A stretch of DNA of 64,000 bases, taken from Gyrodactylus bullatarudis. Taxonomy: Eukaryota > Platyhelminthes > Monogenea > Gyrodactylidea > Gyrodactylidae. The translations under genes were made by a program, and so were the position numbers. The DNA is taken from assembly GCA_012064415.1 (NCBI GenBank), contig SSNU01000313.1:131848-195847 (forward strand), read 5' to 3'. Below, in pieces: positions 45,851-59,386 of this stretch. Each line of letters starts with the position of its first letter. Position 1 is the stretch's first letter. Under the pieces are notes generated by a model that did not search any database, was not told the DNA's origin, and was given only the letters and a program-made list of their open reading frames with translations.

Positions 45851-48800
45851 TGTTTTATTAATCTTAATTTTCCTTCAAGTGATGAATTATATTATAAGAG
45901 TTATTACTCTAATAATTCCGACCATCATCATAACAGTCACTTGATCGAAAAAATTGTGATAATCTTAATACAATGCAACTTACTACAGATCAAAAATGAT
46001 TTTGACACTAAAATCAACATTCATGAAAAATCTGATTTTAAGCTTATAAAAATCAACACCCTCCCCAAGATACGATACCATTCTGATCAGAATTTAATTC
46101 TTTATCGATTGATCTGAAAATCTTCCACTACCTTGGCCAATGTGAGCTTTTTCACTTTTCTCTCCACTGTTGCTATTGATAGGAGAGTCTTGGTGTTTTT
46201 TCAGCTTACAGTTTTTTCTTAATTTCATTGACCTTTACTATTTGTAAATTATTATCTTGAATGAACTCATAACATGGATAATGTTTTCATTTCAAAAAAA
46301 ATATTTCTGGTTAAGGATTAGCCACATGTATAATTTTTATTGAAAATACCCATATCTGCTTGCCATGTTTTTCTAAATGCCCAGTTGACTGAGAACATTA
46401 TGGTGAAAATAATTTCATTCAATATTTATCGTCAATATGGGATAATAATGTATTGTAGAAAAAGTTGACATTTTTCATATCAATTAAAGTAAACGTTCAA
46501 CTTGACGACAAGATAAATAGAATGGAACATGTCAAGAGGTTAAATATTGGTTTATTGTCATGAATTGAACAGGAGGCGTAGAATTAATTCTTGACCATAT
46601 TTATTAGTAATAAATGAATTCCTTAATAATAATTCTATCAAAAAACACTTTAATTTTTATTTAAAAATGAATACAAAATGAAAATCTCTTGACATAATTT
46701 TTTTGTTAGAAATAATTTTATAAAATTGAAAATAGATAAGTAAATATGGTGAAATAATTCTTACAATAAATGAAAATTTTATAAATTTATATATGAAAAT
46801 CTTTATTATCTTTAACGAAACCAATCTGGTTTCTATTACTAGATAAGATCAGGAGTATTAGAGTAATCAATTCTAGAATTATTCAGTAGACATTTCCCAT
46901 TTTATATAGAATTAGATTCAAAACTGATTGGAGTCAAGTTTAAAGATTTTTTATGGAAATAAGAGATTTTGGGTTATTTGAGCAAAAGTCTTCGTTCAAA
47001 CTCAAACACCAAAGGACAGTCAGATCAAAAATTAAAGTTCATTCAACCATCCAGAAACATAGTAAAATTTTATTGTTTATTCCTGAATATTTTCAAGTAA
47101 AATTTTAATTGAAATTGGCGGAATATTTACGTAACAAGTGTAAACTTATTTTCCTAATCTATAGTTGAGGAGAGATAAGTAGAGATCTAATTCACTTTTT
47201 TTCTTAGATAAATATTTTACATTTATCGAATCAGAATGAAATAATAGAAAAACAGATAATTGAACATTGTCAATTGGCATTATAGGCAGATAATAGTTGA
47301 GCATGCCTATTTGTTATACTTAGAAGATGGATTGATACAGTCACAAATTGAAAATTTCTTTCAATTAATCTGAAAATTGGGACTAAATGGTAACTAGAAT
47401 AGGATTCCTCAGAGAGTAGTCATGCCGGTTAGTAAATGTAGATATGCGATAAAGAAGTTTGTTATGCCAGGAAATCTTTTAACCCAAGAAAAGGTATAGA
47501 ATTAAGAGTATTATATGACACAAGCTCAGAATATTGGTAGTGAAAATAACGGTATTGAAGTCTTAAAAAAAATGAGGGAATTCGCCGAACGGGAAAGATA
47601 ACATTAAAATAGAAATATTTGTTAAAATACAGATTGGTTTTCGAGTAAGAACAGCTCTCAAGAAACAGACCAGAGAACCTTAATCAAATTTTTCAATTTT
47701 ATCTTCAATTTTCAATAAAATAACGTGAAAGTTAGGGAGCTGCTCAAAGGTTTTGTTTGGAATTTAAAATTGCGCAAAGATTGGATTGGCTCTCAATATT
47801 TCAATAGAATACAACATTATTGATTTTCAGGTTGAAAAATTGTTTTTTAATCATCATTATTCCAGATTGACATTAAGGCCAGAATTTATTGCCTCACTAT
47901 AGTGACAATCGTCTCTTGTCACTGCATATTTTCATGACATGTGTATTTTATGATATATTTATTGATAGTTGTCTACCGGTTATCCTTTCATGTATAGCTA
48001 TGGGCCTAAATGTAAAAAATGCTCTATATTTTATCAAACAAAATAAGGGCATTCTATAAAACCGAATCAAATAAATTATTTATGAATATTCCTTTGAATT
48101 GTGGTCTCACAAAGGAGGTCACTGGCTTTCTTTTTAACTGAACAATTAATAGGTTAAAAGTTGATCGATAAGAATTCTATCAAAAGCCATTTACAAAGTT
48201 ATCTTACAAATTTATTTTTAAATTCAAGCTGATTTAGTTAATCAATGTTGGGATATGAAAAGCTCACTTGATTCTGCAATGGAGTTGGCCTTGCAGCAAT
48301 TTGGATTTGTCGAATTGCTTTCATGACATTCATCCTATTACTTGTTATCTACTTATTCAGAATTTTCATTTTTAGAGAATGTGACGATCTTTTTAAGACA
48401 TATTATAAGCTTTATTTGAAATAAGCTCATCCTTTTCTTTGACACTCCTTCGTTTTGATCTGCAACTTCAACTGGCTTTATTTTTGCATGTGAAGGAATC
48501 TCATAAGAAAACAGCGATTCAAAATAATCATAGCCAACTAGTTAAAGGTCAAACTTATTTAGGACCTGAATTCTCCCTGAGTAATTACTGCAAAAAAACA
48601 GTTCTAGACATGGGAAATTCTTTCAATAGTTTTAGAAATTGGTTTACTTATCTGGATCATAATAATGATTGTACAACTATGGCTGAACGAATTGGGAATA
48701 TTTCCATATTTAATTACTTTGTCCACAATACATTGCATATGAGGGATAATTTGTTCAAAGACATTTAATGTCGACCAAATATTTGACATGAAAGATATCT

Positions 48801-51010
48801 CTACTTTTGTACTCATTAATTGGGAATGAATTTCAGAATCTGATCTTTCTATATTTAATCTTTGATCTGATTGTTTTCTCTTATAGCCAGATATATTTTC
48901 CTATAAACTTTAGGAGAAAAAAATTTGAAATCCTTGTTATTTTAATTTCTACTTTTAAGAAATTCTCTAAATCCAGTGGTTTTTCCCCTTTTTGACTATA
49001 TTTTTCCTAATTTTACCTAATTTAAATAATTCTTACAACTTAACTATTGAACGTAGCTTTGACAGGTTTTGACACTTCTCTTGTAAAAAATGATGAAGAA
49101 ATAAAAAGTTGAGCCTTACAAGTAATTTCAAAATCAATCTGGAGTTCATGCAAGTTTAAATAAAGAGAGCTTGGCTGATTTAATATCAGTAGGATTGTTA
49201 CATTAATTATATAAAAGGAAGGTATCTATGGTTGTTTCAGATCAGAAACCGATATGCATGCATTATGAGTCTCGACCAGGGAATTGTTATTCTCTGACCG
49301 ATTTTCAAATATTTATAAGCTTTAGTCTTGATTACCAAAAGAATGGATCACATGCAATAAGTAAAGTAACCTTGATTAAAAATAAGTCTGATATTGGGGT
49401 TACATCATGAGCTTTAAATGAGATGAAAAAAATCGTTTTAAGCAAATATACTACTAAAATATTCTCTACAATTTGTCTGTAATTTCAATATTGACAATAA
49501 CACATTCTAATATCTGAATATTTCTACAGAAGTAGTGTTGACTAAGAGAAGGAAAACTTTCTCCTCAAATATAGCAACTGATATATAGGAGAGATTAGTT
49601 CCAAGACGAAAGAAAAAGAGTTATAACAATACGAACTTTATTAAGAATTTATTTAACAGATGGTAAATTCGATGTCAGTAGGTTTCCTGTTCTCGATATT
49701 CTAATGAAATGCGTGCTCTATACTCGGTATATTCATTTCATTTCAATGACTAGACTCAAAGTTTGTTTTATCGGATGATGATTCAAAATTTCATGAACCA
49801 AACCCAATTACTCAATCTTCCTTCTTTACTCTGATTTTTTTACTCTTAGCTCAATGAGTCTGTCGCCTTTAAACATTGTGTAGTCAATAGAGCAAAAAAT
49901 GGCTGAGAATTCTTATATTTACCCAATTTTAAGTAGCTTGTTTTTCAACACTTTGCTATCTTCTGATTCTCAGTGTTGCAGTTAAAACTGGTCATGCTAA
50001 AGGACCTTGAGATGCCGTACTAACTACAAATTACTAGGATTTATCGTTTCGCTTTATCCTTGACCTATTCCACCTCTCACCAATCATTTGGATATTCAAT
50101 TAGATTTTTTCATTTTTTTATTAGTTGTGGTTTTATTAGAGAGTACCGTGTGTGAGTTGACGCGTGCCATTAGAATCATTTTGACACGAGGGATTGTTTT
50201 TAACTAATCATAAAATTATTTTCGTTTAATTAATCTGAAAGTATTCATTTTGCACATAAAAGTATTATTATTATTCGATAAACCTCACAGGCCTAGATGA
50301 AAGTATGTTTTTGGTTCAAAGGATCTTTCAAAAATATAGTATGAAAATACGAATTAGCTTTCATGAAGAAAAGAATGGGAAAATAAACCGTTACCAAGTA
50401 TTGTCCAGATGAAAATTTCCTCATGACATGTAATAGAATCTCTTTCAACCGTTAGATAATAGTAACAGCCGTGTTATTGTCGGTGAATTATCCGTTTTTA
50501 GGTAATACTAAATGTCACGAAAATAACCATGAAAAATCATGGCTGACAGATGTTAATAGATCCAAATCCGAATCTGTCAAATACAATAAAAATATTTTTT
50601 ACCAATAAAATATTTTATTGTTACATTTAAAAAAGTACCATGTTGCCTAGAAACTCTGCACAGTATAACAGATAATAACTGAGTCACGTATAGAGTGATC
50701 AAGAATGGAAAAGTTTCAATATAATCATGTAAGTTACTTCATCCTAGTCTTACTTATACGGTATTGAACATTATGGCAGATTGTGCAAAGAAAAGGTTCG
50801 AAAATCTGAGTCAATATTTATCATTTGACTCAATAAGTTTAAGACCTCTGAATTGAATAAAAATTCACCCCCGAGATGGAGATACAAGTTTGAGTTGATT
50901 TTACTTTAAATTTTTGCACACTTTTGTTCTAATGAATAGCTACTCAGTTTTTGTATCTAATAAATAATGTTTTCATTTCAAAAAAGTCAGTGATGGGTAA
51001 TGATCAAAGC
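45851..51010. other. Long AT-rich stretch, no supported gene
   Basis: Two 3' ends of the second LINE-like type (ACATGGATAATGTTTTCATTTC plus A-run near 46274-46306, and TAATGTTTTCATTTCAAAAAA near 50965-50985) mark old insertions on the plus strand. The open frame at 48439-48768 has no ATG start and no recognised similarity. No other feature is supported. Confidence 0.45.
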
Positions 51011-51240
51011 TTTTTTGTTAGAAGGTTTTATTAAGTAAATGTATACAATTAACAAAAATAAGTTAGTCTGGACAAGCATTATTTAAAATAAGGTTTTCTG
51101 AATCTTGAGCATCTTGTAAAAGTAGAATGAATAAGATATAATCTGGTGGATTTGATACACTGGTAGTGAAAATAAATAGGCCTTCAAAGAATTTTCAATA
51201 AACATTCTGGATTTAGTGAAGATTAGAATATGTAAAAATA
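51011..51240 (-). mobile_element. LINE 3' UTR fragment
   Basis: It starts TTTTTTGTTAGAA and matches the 3' region of the 43488-44277 copy closely, sharing ATAAGGTTTT, TGAATCTTGAGC and CAAAGAATTTTCAATA. Homology stops near 51240, before the coding end continues. Further reverse-transcriptase-like remnants with altered frames extend to about 51900. Confidence 0.75.
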
Positions 51241-52250
51241 TAGTACATCTTTTCAAGAAAAGTAAATTTTTTTGATTTAATTGTTTTAAATAAAATAAGT
51301 TTGTTGAGAAATCTGGAACGGTTATGATGAAAATCTGAAAAGCTATTTTTAGGAACATTCTTTTATTTAATGTAACGAGGAATAAAGTAATGATTTAAAG
51401 TAATCAATTTTGGTCCTAATATGAGCCATTATAGATCTAATATCCCTTGAATTATTACATTCATCAAGATTATATTTCTCATCAAGAAATCTAAAAGTAG
51501 AAAGAAGAAAATGGTCTCTGTAAGAGGTGTGTCTTTAATTATAGTTTTGACCAACTTATTCAGAATCTGCATGCCTTGATTCTTAATATAGATTCTAATT
51601 CCTACAAATCCCTTTAAGATATGCCAAGTAGAAAGCATTCTTTGCTAAGATAAGTACATTTAGTTTTCTGCTTCTTTGATACTATCTAAGAAATCCCTCT
51701 TATATGAAAATACAATACAATTATTAAAAATAAATATAAAATAATACTACGTGTATATAAAAAACGTTCGATGCGTTTGAACTCAGATATAACTGTATCT
51801 TGCGGACTAAACGAGATATTTTTATTTATCTTTTTCAATATTATGTTAGACAAAAATCTTATATTGAATTGAAATATGAATACAAAGTATAACAAAAATC
51901 TTCATGTACAAATGAAGATAGGAATAAAGAAAAGACTTGGAGTAATGAATTTTAAGTCTGATGTGAGACATGACCAATTTAAGATTTTAAATTTGAAGCC
52001 AATTTTTATTTGGTAGATTAAAAAATTATATTCCTTTATTGTTCCACTACGAAAATTTATTTTGCTGCTTGAATTTCTCATTATGCATAAAGCTTTCTAC
52101 GAAATTTTTTGATATTAAAATTGCAAAATGCAAAAAAAAGTGTAAAAAAACATCGGTCTATTATACTGTAGATGAAATAAACGAAAAAATTATACTGCAA
52201 GTGTAAATTTCCTTAAGTAATTTGGGTCATATTTTGAATTTTATTTAAAG

Positions 52251-53430
52251 TCTTTTTTTTGGTTTGAAATAGCGACATTTATTATATAAAAATAAAAATA
52301 AATAGAATAGATCTGTACAATGGAAAATTCTGAGCAGATAATGAGTGTTCATATACAGTTCTTCTTATGATGTATGACTGCTAATGAACTGCGAATACTC
52401 CATGCCTCATTTACACAACATCATGAGCTACTGCAGAAAATCCAAACTCACAAGAACGTAAACTCAGCAAAAAACACTGTTAACGGAGTACCATGGATAA
52501 ACTTTTCAAAAAATGTAAGATCCCAAAAACAGAGGATTAATTTTTTAAATGAAGTTCAGATTTGAGAAGGGTAAAGGAATAATTAAGTTTTTCTCTTATA
52601 TAAGAAATTATTATTTTTAAATTTGATAGATCATCACAATCACGAAATTCAAAAATGGAGTCAAGGAGTCTATAGGTAGAGAGTAGATAATGATAAGTGA
52701 AAGATGGGTTCCTAAGTGCATAGCTCACCGGAGCCAAAGATGAGCTATTGGAGAAAGTCTTAACGATAAAAGCTATTCTACGAATCCAAATTGGATCAAG
52801 ACCTGATGTTATAATCAAGGCGTTATAAGAGTCAAGGGTGGGGTATAAATAGTGCAGGAATCTATACTGAACTCTTTCTAATTCAAGGGAAGCAGAGTTC
52901 GAAATGAAGGGTAGAAGAGGAGCTACATAATCAAAGTGAGGAAGTGCAAAACACTTGAAAGCTAGTATCTTCAGATCCCTGGTATTAGTGAAACGATTGA
53001 TTATGTAGCAAACAGTTTTAAGGTGATTAATTTTTGTAAGAGGTGCAATTTTAAGGGAAGAGTCAATCTCAAAACCAAGATCAATAGTGGATGAAACAAA
53101 TTCACCAGGTAAATGAAGATTAGAGAGGAAGGGTTCAGGGAGATTGATTGGGGTCATTATTTTGCACTTGTTCCTATTAATTTCCAGTCCCATTTTTTCA
53201 AGAGATGTCTTCAGTAATGAAAAAAAATTGTTGATAGCAAGTATATCAACCATGTTTTTAACTGGATATACAAATTTCAGATCATCGGCATACTTAAATA
53301 TTTTACCAAGATTACTAGGCATTTGAATGTCATTATTTGTGAGAGAATAAGACTCAGAGAATTTCTTGACTAATTTCCGGACCCAGAGAGGGTAAAGACC
53401 TGAGACAGAGATTTCTAACAAAAAATCTCC
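52251..53430 (-). mobile_element. LINE with reverse transcriptase palm and thumb region
   Basis: This is the longest LINE copy in the window. The frame 53421-52537 (294 codons, broken at its 5' side) contains the reverse transcriptase catalytic box FKYADDLKFVYPV, then LEINRNKCKIMTP, LHLPGEFVSSTIDLGFEI, CFALPHFDYVAPLLPF, ELERVQYRFLHYLYPTLDSY, LDPIWIRRIAFIVKTF and IISYIREKLNY. The segment before YADD, where a PQG motif is expected, is frame-disturbed. The 3' end near 52251 reads as a poly(T) run followed by GGTTTGAAATAG, differing from the GTTAGAA type, so it may represent a second subfamily. The YADD Asp pair is intact, but the copy is 5' truncated and lacks an endonuclease. Confidence 0.88.
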
Positions 53431-53624
53431 TAATTATACCTAAAGATGGGAATTTTTCCATGAGGAAATCTAATTTTTTGATCAAGAAATTTTAGAATCT
53501 AAATCACGAGGCCCACCTTAAGAAGAAAAAGATTTGAAAAAATGAATTTTTAAGGAAACTATGGCATATTTTAAATCTCGAACTTTTTTGAACTTTTAGT
53601 TGAAAAATTTTGCCTAGGAAGAGA

Positions 53625-53700
53625 ATAAGAGTGTCCATATGAGAGGTGAGGGAGATAACACTACGCCACGCCGGACATACCTCTCGCACTGGCCACTCTC
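53625..53700 (-). repeat. tRNA-like SINE fragment, copy 2
   Basis: On the minus strand: GGCGTGGCGTAGTGTTATCT, then CCCTCACCTCTCATATGGAC and CTCTTATTCTCTTCCTAGG. The A-box-like start and the CTCACCTCTCAT segment agree with copy 3 at 62778-62850 better than with copy 1. Confidence 0.5.
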
Positions 53701-53870
53701 TAGTTGTGATCTCTGTAATTTTCATTTCTACGCTTTTGTACAAATTTATCTATAATTTTTTTCTAATTTGTTTCTCCATTCCGTGAAAGTGAGCCTCGTG
53801 ATCTAGATTCCAAAAAATCTTGATCAAATTCGATTTTTTAATGATTTCCCCCGCCTTCATTAATCTTATC

Positions 53871-54290
53871 TTTTTTTTGTTAGAAATAAAATCTATATTG
53901 AAAGAAAATAATGGTTTACAAAATGATAATTGGATAAATGAAAATAGTAGATCTTGTTTTTGGTTTATAGGCGAGGAAGAAACATAAATCATGAATGGGT
54001 TTTTTGATTACAGTTGAAATAGTATTGGCATTATATCTGGAAAAATTAAATCGAAAATCACCTGGTTAGATCTACTCAATGAAGATCTGGATATAGGAGA
54101 GATTGGGAATAGTCAATTTTAGATCGGATATGTTTAGTTATATTTTTTATGCAGTTAAGGTTGTCACAATTTGACAAGTCGTATTTCTCGTTAAGTTTAT
54201 TATAAGTAGCGAGTAAATAGTTATTCTCATAATTAGTATTTCTCAGATTATAGGATCGTTCAATTTTAATTGAAGATAAATATTCTTTTT
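53871..54290 (-). mobile_element. LINE 3' fragment, decayed coding end
   Basis: It begins TTTTTTTTGTTAGAAATAAA, whose next bases (AAATCTATATTGAAA) also occur in the 62442 copy. Coding remnants near 54110-54260 align with the reverse transcriptase C-terminus region but are not open. Confidence 0.7.
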
Positions 54291-54430
54291 GATCGAATAT
54301 TCTCTTGAAAATATCATGGAATTTCAGTGTCTGACTTTTCGAATGCTCCTCAAGTAAAGGGATTAGTGAAGTTTGACAATTATGAGCCTACAATGCCGAT
54401 TGTCCAAGGATGAGGTCGAACTTTTATTTC
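54270..54430. repeat. Repeat shared with 61800-61945
   Basis: TTTTTGATCGAATATTC, AAAATATCATGGAATTTCAG, TAGTGAAGTTTGAC and GATGAGGTCGA occur in the same order in both places. It is not part of the LINE 3' end and looks like an independent dispersed or co-duplicated segment. Confidence 0.65.
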
Positions 54431-54434
54431 AACC

Positions 54435-54829
54435 TCAGAAACCCCTCTTTTTCAAATCACTATTTACTATCATCATATAATATGATTGATAAAAAATATC
54501 AGACTGTCACGACCTAACTAATATTAAAACTATAATGTCACACATTAGGTCCAAACTTGATTATTCTAAGAGTCTCCTCTATGCTAATCTTCATTAATCC
54601 CAGAATGTTTAATGAAATTTCTTGAAAGGTTTATATATTTCTACAATACTCATTACACATATTTCATGAACATAGATTAATCAAATTATTATTATTATTA
54701 TTTTTTTTTTTTATCGAACCGCCATATTATATCCAGAGATGCTGTGTATATATATTTGTATTTATATTTATTTATTTTATCTTTTATAAATCAATAAAAT
54801 CATACTTTCTAACAAAAAAAATAAACATC
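54435..54829 (+). mobile_element. Plus-oriented LINE 3' end
   Basis: The coding end reads ATGTCACACATTAGG (MSHIRSKLDYSKSLLYANLH then stop at about 54596). A UTR with ATT repeats follows, then AATAAAATCATACTTTCTAAC and an A-run. It matches the minus-oriented copies in inverse. Confidence 0.75.
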
Positions 54830-56154
54830 TATTCTGTTAATGTTTATTTTATAAAAATAATTAATTTTGATTTAATAAAATGTATAATTTTAAAGAAAAA
54901 AAAAGAAAAAAAAAAGATTTTATGGTAAAAATCATAACTTCTCATTAATTAGGTATAGTTTTTTTGGCAATGTATAATTAAGAATATATCGTAGGAATCA
55001 ATGAACTCGAAAAAATTTCAATCGAAATCTAGACTAAAATTTAATCAATATTGTTGCTAGGTTTTAAAATGAATGAATTTGTCTAAAAATAACAACAGCA
55101 TATTTAGGATGAATACAAACACTCTTGTTTATTTTTCCTATAGGCAAGAAAAGAACTCTTAAATGATATTTCAGTCTATTTTAACTGAGTTAGGCCTTGC
55201 AGAGAAGAACTAGTCGAATGACTGCATGAAAAACCATGGCGATTAAACAAATTCCTACGGTAGAATTTTGAATAAATAAGATGGATCGACATAGCAGACA
55301 ATCCCCTGCTTTCTGTCCTCCTGATTTGGATTTTCAGGCCCTTTCTATGTTATGCAGCAAATATTTTCATCCCTGTTGTTTCAAGAGTTCCCCCTATTTA
55401 TTTATAGATGAAATTGAAAATTCAGATGCAACTCTGCACATCCACTCCTGCAGAGACTGGGAACAGGATTTCAAGATAAATTTAATGCATTCATTTACTT
55501 TTATCAATATAACATTCTTATTTTGTACAAAATTATTTACTATTTTTTCAATATAAGTTACCAAAAAATCAGTTATACTTGAAATAAAACTAGGTGTGGG
55601 TTGAAATAATTCACATTTTCTGTTAGTTTATTCAGAATGCTTAAAATTTGCTATCATATCACTGTTAAGAGCACATAAAAATAGTAAATTATATCTCATG
55701 GCGATTGAATTTCATTCTGTAAAAAAGTTCAAAAAGCTACTTTAACATCATTTTTGTAGTCAACTCAACCATGTTAAAATAAAAAAGATTCTCATCTTCT
55801 CTAAGAACACTAATGAAATGTGTATCATTATGAACAAATGACTTTCTTCATGTTCTTATCAGTAGATAAATGAAAATTTTTTATGCATTCTGAGTGATAT
55901 GTGTAGAACAGTTTGCATGGTCAATGATTTTCTTCAAAGAAAATTACAAGTAACCTAATTTTTGAATAATTCATTCGTTGAACATGGAGAAATTACGATG
56001 CTATTTCCTTCCCAAGCATTCCTGAAGATTATTTTGAAATTTAATATTAAGTGTTCCATTTTCAGAAGCTTGAACCAATCCGTTATTCCCTCCGTTAAAC
56101 AGCCTACTTACTTTACTTACTTCTCAATTATTATTATTTATTTCAATATAGTTT
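54830..56154. other. AT-rich interval between LINE copies
   Basis: No supported gene. A short ATG-initiated frame at 55281-55556 (MDRHSRQSPAFCPPDLDF...) has more even composition than its surroundings but no recognised relative and no clear splice partner. Confidence 0.4.
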
Positions 56155-56490
56155 CTATTTCTAACAAAAAAAAATTTAGATTTTTAGACTCTAAATTTAC
56201 GCTCTCGGATTGTGATAACCTTTATGATCTAAAATCAATAATCTCTTATTTAAGAACTAAACTTGATTACTCTTTGTCTCTTCTTTACTCTAATTTACAT
56301 TTGACTGAATAAGTCCCCTTTTTGAGACCGTTTACATTCAATAAAGTTAAACCTCTGATTGTGAGATAAAAGTTTGAATTGATTTAGCACCTGGCTTGTT
56401 GTCGTTGCACACTTTGCAATCAATTTCTATTCAGTGTGTATTAGAAACTAATTCTGCTGAAGGACCTTAAGGGGATGTGCCTACCGCAGA
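56155..56490 (+). mobile_element. Two plus-oriented LINE pieces in tandem
   Basis: A 3' end (CTATTTCTAACAAAAAAAAA) finishes at about 56174. A second fragment begins at once with LDSKFTLSDCDNLYDLKSII...LYSNLHLTE and a stop at about 56310, then UTR to about 56490. The second piece is the uninterrupted counterpart of the split copy at 43425-44480. Confidence 0.7.
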
Positions 56491-56574
56491 AACCCAGGAT
56501 GTCTCGTCTTGCTTATGGATTTTATGATTTAAAAAAAATATATATTTTGAACATCTATGATTTCTCTGTACATA

Positions 56575-57180
56575 TTTTTTTTTTTTTTGTTAGAAAATGA
56601 TTCTTTATTGAAAAAGGAATGATAATAGAAAAAATCGAAATGAAAGGTAATTTTTGTACAATATAAAATAAAATTCTGATATCTGGTGTTTTGTAATATA
56701 TTCAAAATTGAGAAAGTAATCTTGTCTATGAATATCTTTTAAATTGGCGTTTGCTAATCTGAAAAATTTTAACGAAATCAATCTGGTTTCCATTACTAAT
56801 GAAGATCAGGATAGAGAAGCGTATAAGAGTAATCAATTTTTGATCTTATATGTCCCATAATAGTTGTTACGGAGTAAAGGTTATCACAATTAGACAAGTC
56901 GTATTTTTCATGGAGGATGTTATAAGTGGGAAGTAGGAAATTATTTTGATAAGAAATGTTTCTTAAATTATAATTTCGTTCGATTTTAATGGATGTTTCG
57001 GTGAACTTTTTAATGATGAAGGCAAAACGGCGAATCCAAAGAGGATTAAGACCAGAAGCCACGATCCGAGCATTGTAGGAATTGAGGTCAGGGTAAAGTG
57101 CGTATAAAAATCTATTTTGGATACCCTCAATATTTCGAGATTGTTCATTAGTCAAATTTGTAAGGAATTTATTTATCTTG
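56575..57180 (-). mobile_element. 5'-truncated LINE with open reverse transcriptase C-terminus
   Basis: The 3' end is a poly(T) run followed by GTTAGAAAATGATTC from 56575. The frame 57155-56796 reads NIEGIQNRFLYALYPDLNSY, VASGLNPLWIRRFAFIIKKF and MGHIRSKIDYSYTLLYPDLH without a stop. The first ~190 bases of the 3' UTR are almost the same as at 61159-61350, pointing to recent copies of one source element. Confidence 0.82.
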
Positions 57181-58043
57181 TTTATATCAATTTACTTAAT
57201 ATAATGTTGCAATTTCAAAAAAAATTGTTATTTATATTATTTTTTAATGAAAAAATTTATCTAAATAATTATCTTTATTTAGTTAGAATTAAATTTTTAT
57301 TTTTTACTACAAAAGTTTTATTGAAAAATTTTCAAAAAACTGTAAATTTACGATTGCAAAGCTTTAATAAATACCATTTTTCGATCATCTTGTCTCTCTA
57401 TTACCTAATTTGAATTCTCTGCAAAAACCATATGATATTTTTTGAAATTGAAATATTTTTATCGATATAGAAGTAATTGTTAAGGAACCAGGGTAAGATT
57501 GCGAGTTCATCATATTTTTTTGAAATGAAAACATTATATTGAAATTAAATCATATGTATATAAATACAAAGTGATGAGAGGTTTTTATAAAGTCCATGAT
57601 CTTGATCTACAAGCAAGTGAAGGCAATATACCAACCCAATGCACCTCAGCAGAATTCGGTTCAACGACCACTTTTAATATCAGATGTTCAAAAAGGGAAC
57701 TAGGAACAGAAATCAGTTGATTCTAAAATAATAATGAATTTCTTTCTAAACTTTGTAAAAGGGCTTTGTACTATAATTTCAAAAATTTCTGTTTTTTAAT
57801 CATAAAAAAAACTTGAAAGGTACTTTTTGACTTGAAATGATTCCTTGTTTCATTTGATTGAATTTAAACTTATAATGGGAAAGAGAGACTGGTAATTTCA
57901 TTTTGTGTATGTAAACTTACATTTTTCCTGAAGAATACATGTTTCTGCAATATTTTTAATTTTCTTTCTTACTGAATGACATGGCTTGCGTATTCATCAA
58001 CTTTTAAAAAGTCTATTTTTCAATGGAATGAAAAATACCCATG
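57181..58043. other. AT-rich interval with second-type LINE 3' ends
   Basis: A minus-oriented start TTTTTTTGAAATGAAAACAT at about 57516 resembles the inverse of the TTTCAAAAAAA 3' ends seen near 46300 and 50980, and similar text lies near 57438. No gene is supported. Confidence 0.4.
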
Positions 58044-58657
58044 TTTTTTTTGTTAGAAATATATCTGTATTAAAATAAATAAATAAATATATGTATATAT
58101 CTGTACAAAAGCGTAGCATGAAAATAAAAATAAAGATAAATACATAAGTAATGAATCTTGTTTCTGTTCATTATTGATAATAGAATGTGTTGAAATAATA
58201 AGTCTGAAGATTCGATTCGTAATCAATCTGGTAACAACTCAATAATGTAGATCAGGATATAAAAGTGTTTTTGAATAATCAACTTTTGATCTTAAATGAT
58301 CCATAATACATTTTACTGAGTATAAATTTAATCAGTTGGCTAACTTAGCCAGGCTAAGTCGTAATTTGAGCTAAGATAATTATAAAATTTAAGTAAGAAA
58401 TTATCTTCAAAAGAAGTATTTCTTAAATTATATGCTTGTTCTACTTTAATAGAACACTCAGTGAATATTTTAATTATGAAAGCGTATCTCCGAATCCATA
58501 ATGGATTGAGCCTTGACACTAAGATACGAGCATTGTATGAATTTAGACCAGGATAAATTGAATATAAGAAACCACTTTAAATTCACTCAAGTTCTCAGTT
58601 CATTGGTCAAATTAATCAGCATACATAATCGAAATGTGAGTTTAATCTTACTCGATT
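58044..58657 (-). mobile_element. LINE fragment, decayed, interrupted by a piggyBac-type element
   Basis: It begins TTTTTTTTGTTAGAAATATA. The coding remnant near 58460-58600 is read in broken frames. The continuation after the TTAA element (59387 onward: AGGTATATTTTGATTATTG) suggests the insertion split this or an adjoining LINE-derived sequence. Confidence 0.7.
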
Positions 58658-59386
58658 TAACCCTTTCGGTGCCGATGGACATATATGTTCGGGATAGATT
58701 TTTCAATTCTACCATTCTCAATTTAATTTTCCCTGGTTGAAAATGTCTTTCAGAATGAATTTTTATTTCGAACTATTTAAATTTCTATCCAAAATTATTT
58801 TCTTTTACAGTGGCATTGATAGTGTCATTTTTTAGTTACATTTTTTATCATAGATCTCTCAAATTTGATCTTATTACTTTCAAGTAGTCATCGGAGATTT
58901 ACAGGTTTTTGATAGAAATAGTTGATCCGTAAGACTTATTTCACAAATACTAAATTTAAAATAATTAGGAGAATTAATATTTTAGCTTCTATCATGAGAA
59001 AAATGGTTGGAATCAAATTCAGCGAATTTTTCATCACATTAATTTTAAAACAAAAAATTCTATCGCAACCAGTTCAATAAATAGATTTCGGACCATATGT
59101 TTTATACATTAATTCGATTTCTCCAGAAGAGCCTATTTAGATTCTGATCCAGGCTAGAATTCGAAATTTTGCAAAATCTATCTCTAATATATGTCCATTT
59201 TCCATTTTTTTGAACCTTTATAACTCTACCAGTTTGATAGGTTTCTGGATCAATTAAAGTTTAAATTGAATCCCACAATGTGAACTTTCATAAAAGAATA
59301 TTTCTGGCTAAATAAATTGGTTTCTTCATAGCTAAATTTTGGTTTTTATAAAAATTGTGAAATAGTCTCGGCACCGAAAGGGTTAA
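58658..59386. mobile_element. piggyBac-type non-autonomous element with TTAA duplications
   Basis: It is bounded by TTAA at 58658-58661 and 59383-59386. Immediately inside are perfect 14-bp inverted termini, CCCTTTCGGTGCCG on the left and CGGCACCGAAAGGG on the right. The 721-bp interior has no transposase frame but repeats subterminal CATATATGTTC/ATATATGTCC motifs. TTAA target duplication plus CCC...GGG termini is diagnostic of piggyBac-type transposition. Confidence 0.9.

Noticed and set aside
48439..48768. 109-codon frame in the gene-poor stretch
   Set aside because: Starts at TTG, not ATG; nothing recognisable in the translation.
55281..55556. 91-codon ATG frame MDRHSRQSPAFCPPDLDF...
   Set aside because: Composition is somewhat coding-like, but no relative is recognised and the C-terminal part degenerates into hydrophobic AT-rich text; evidence insufficient for a gene call.
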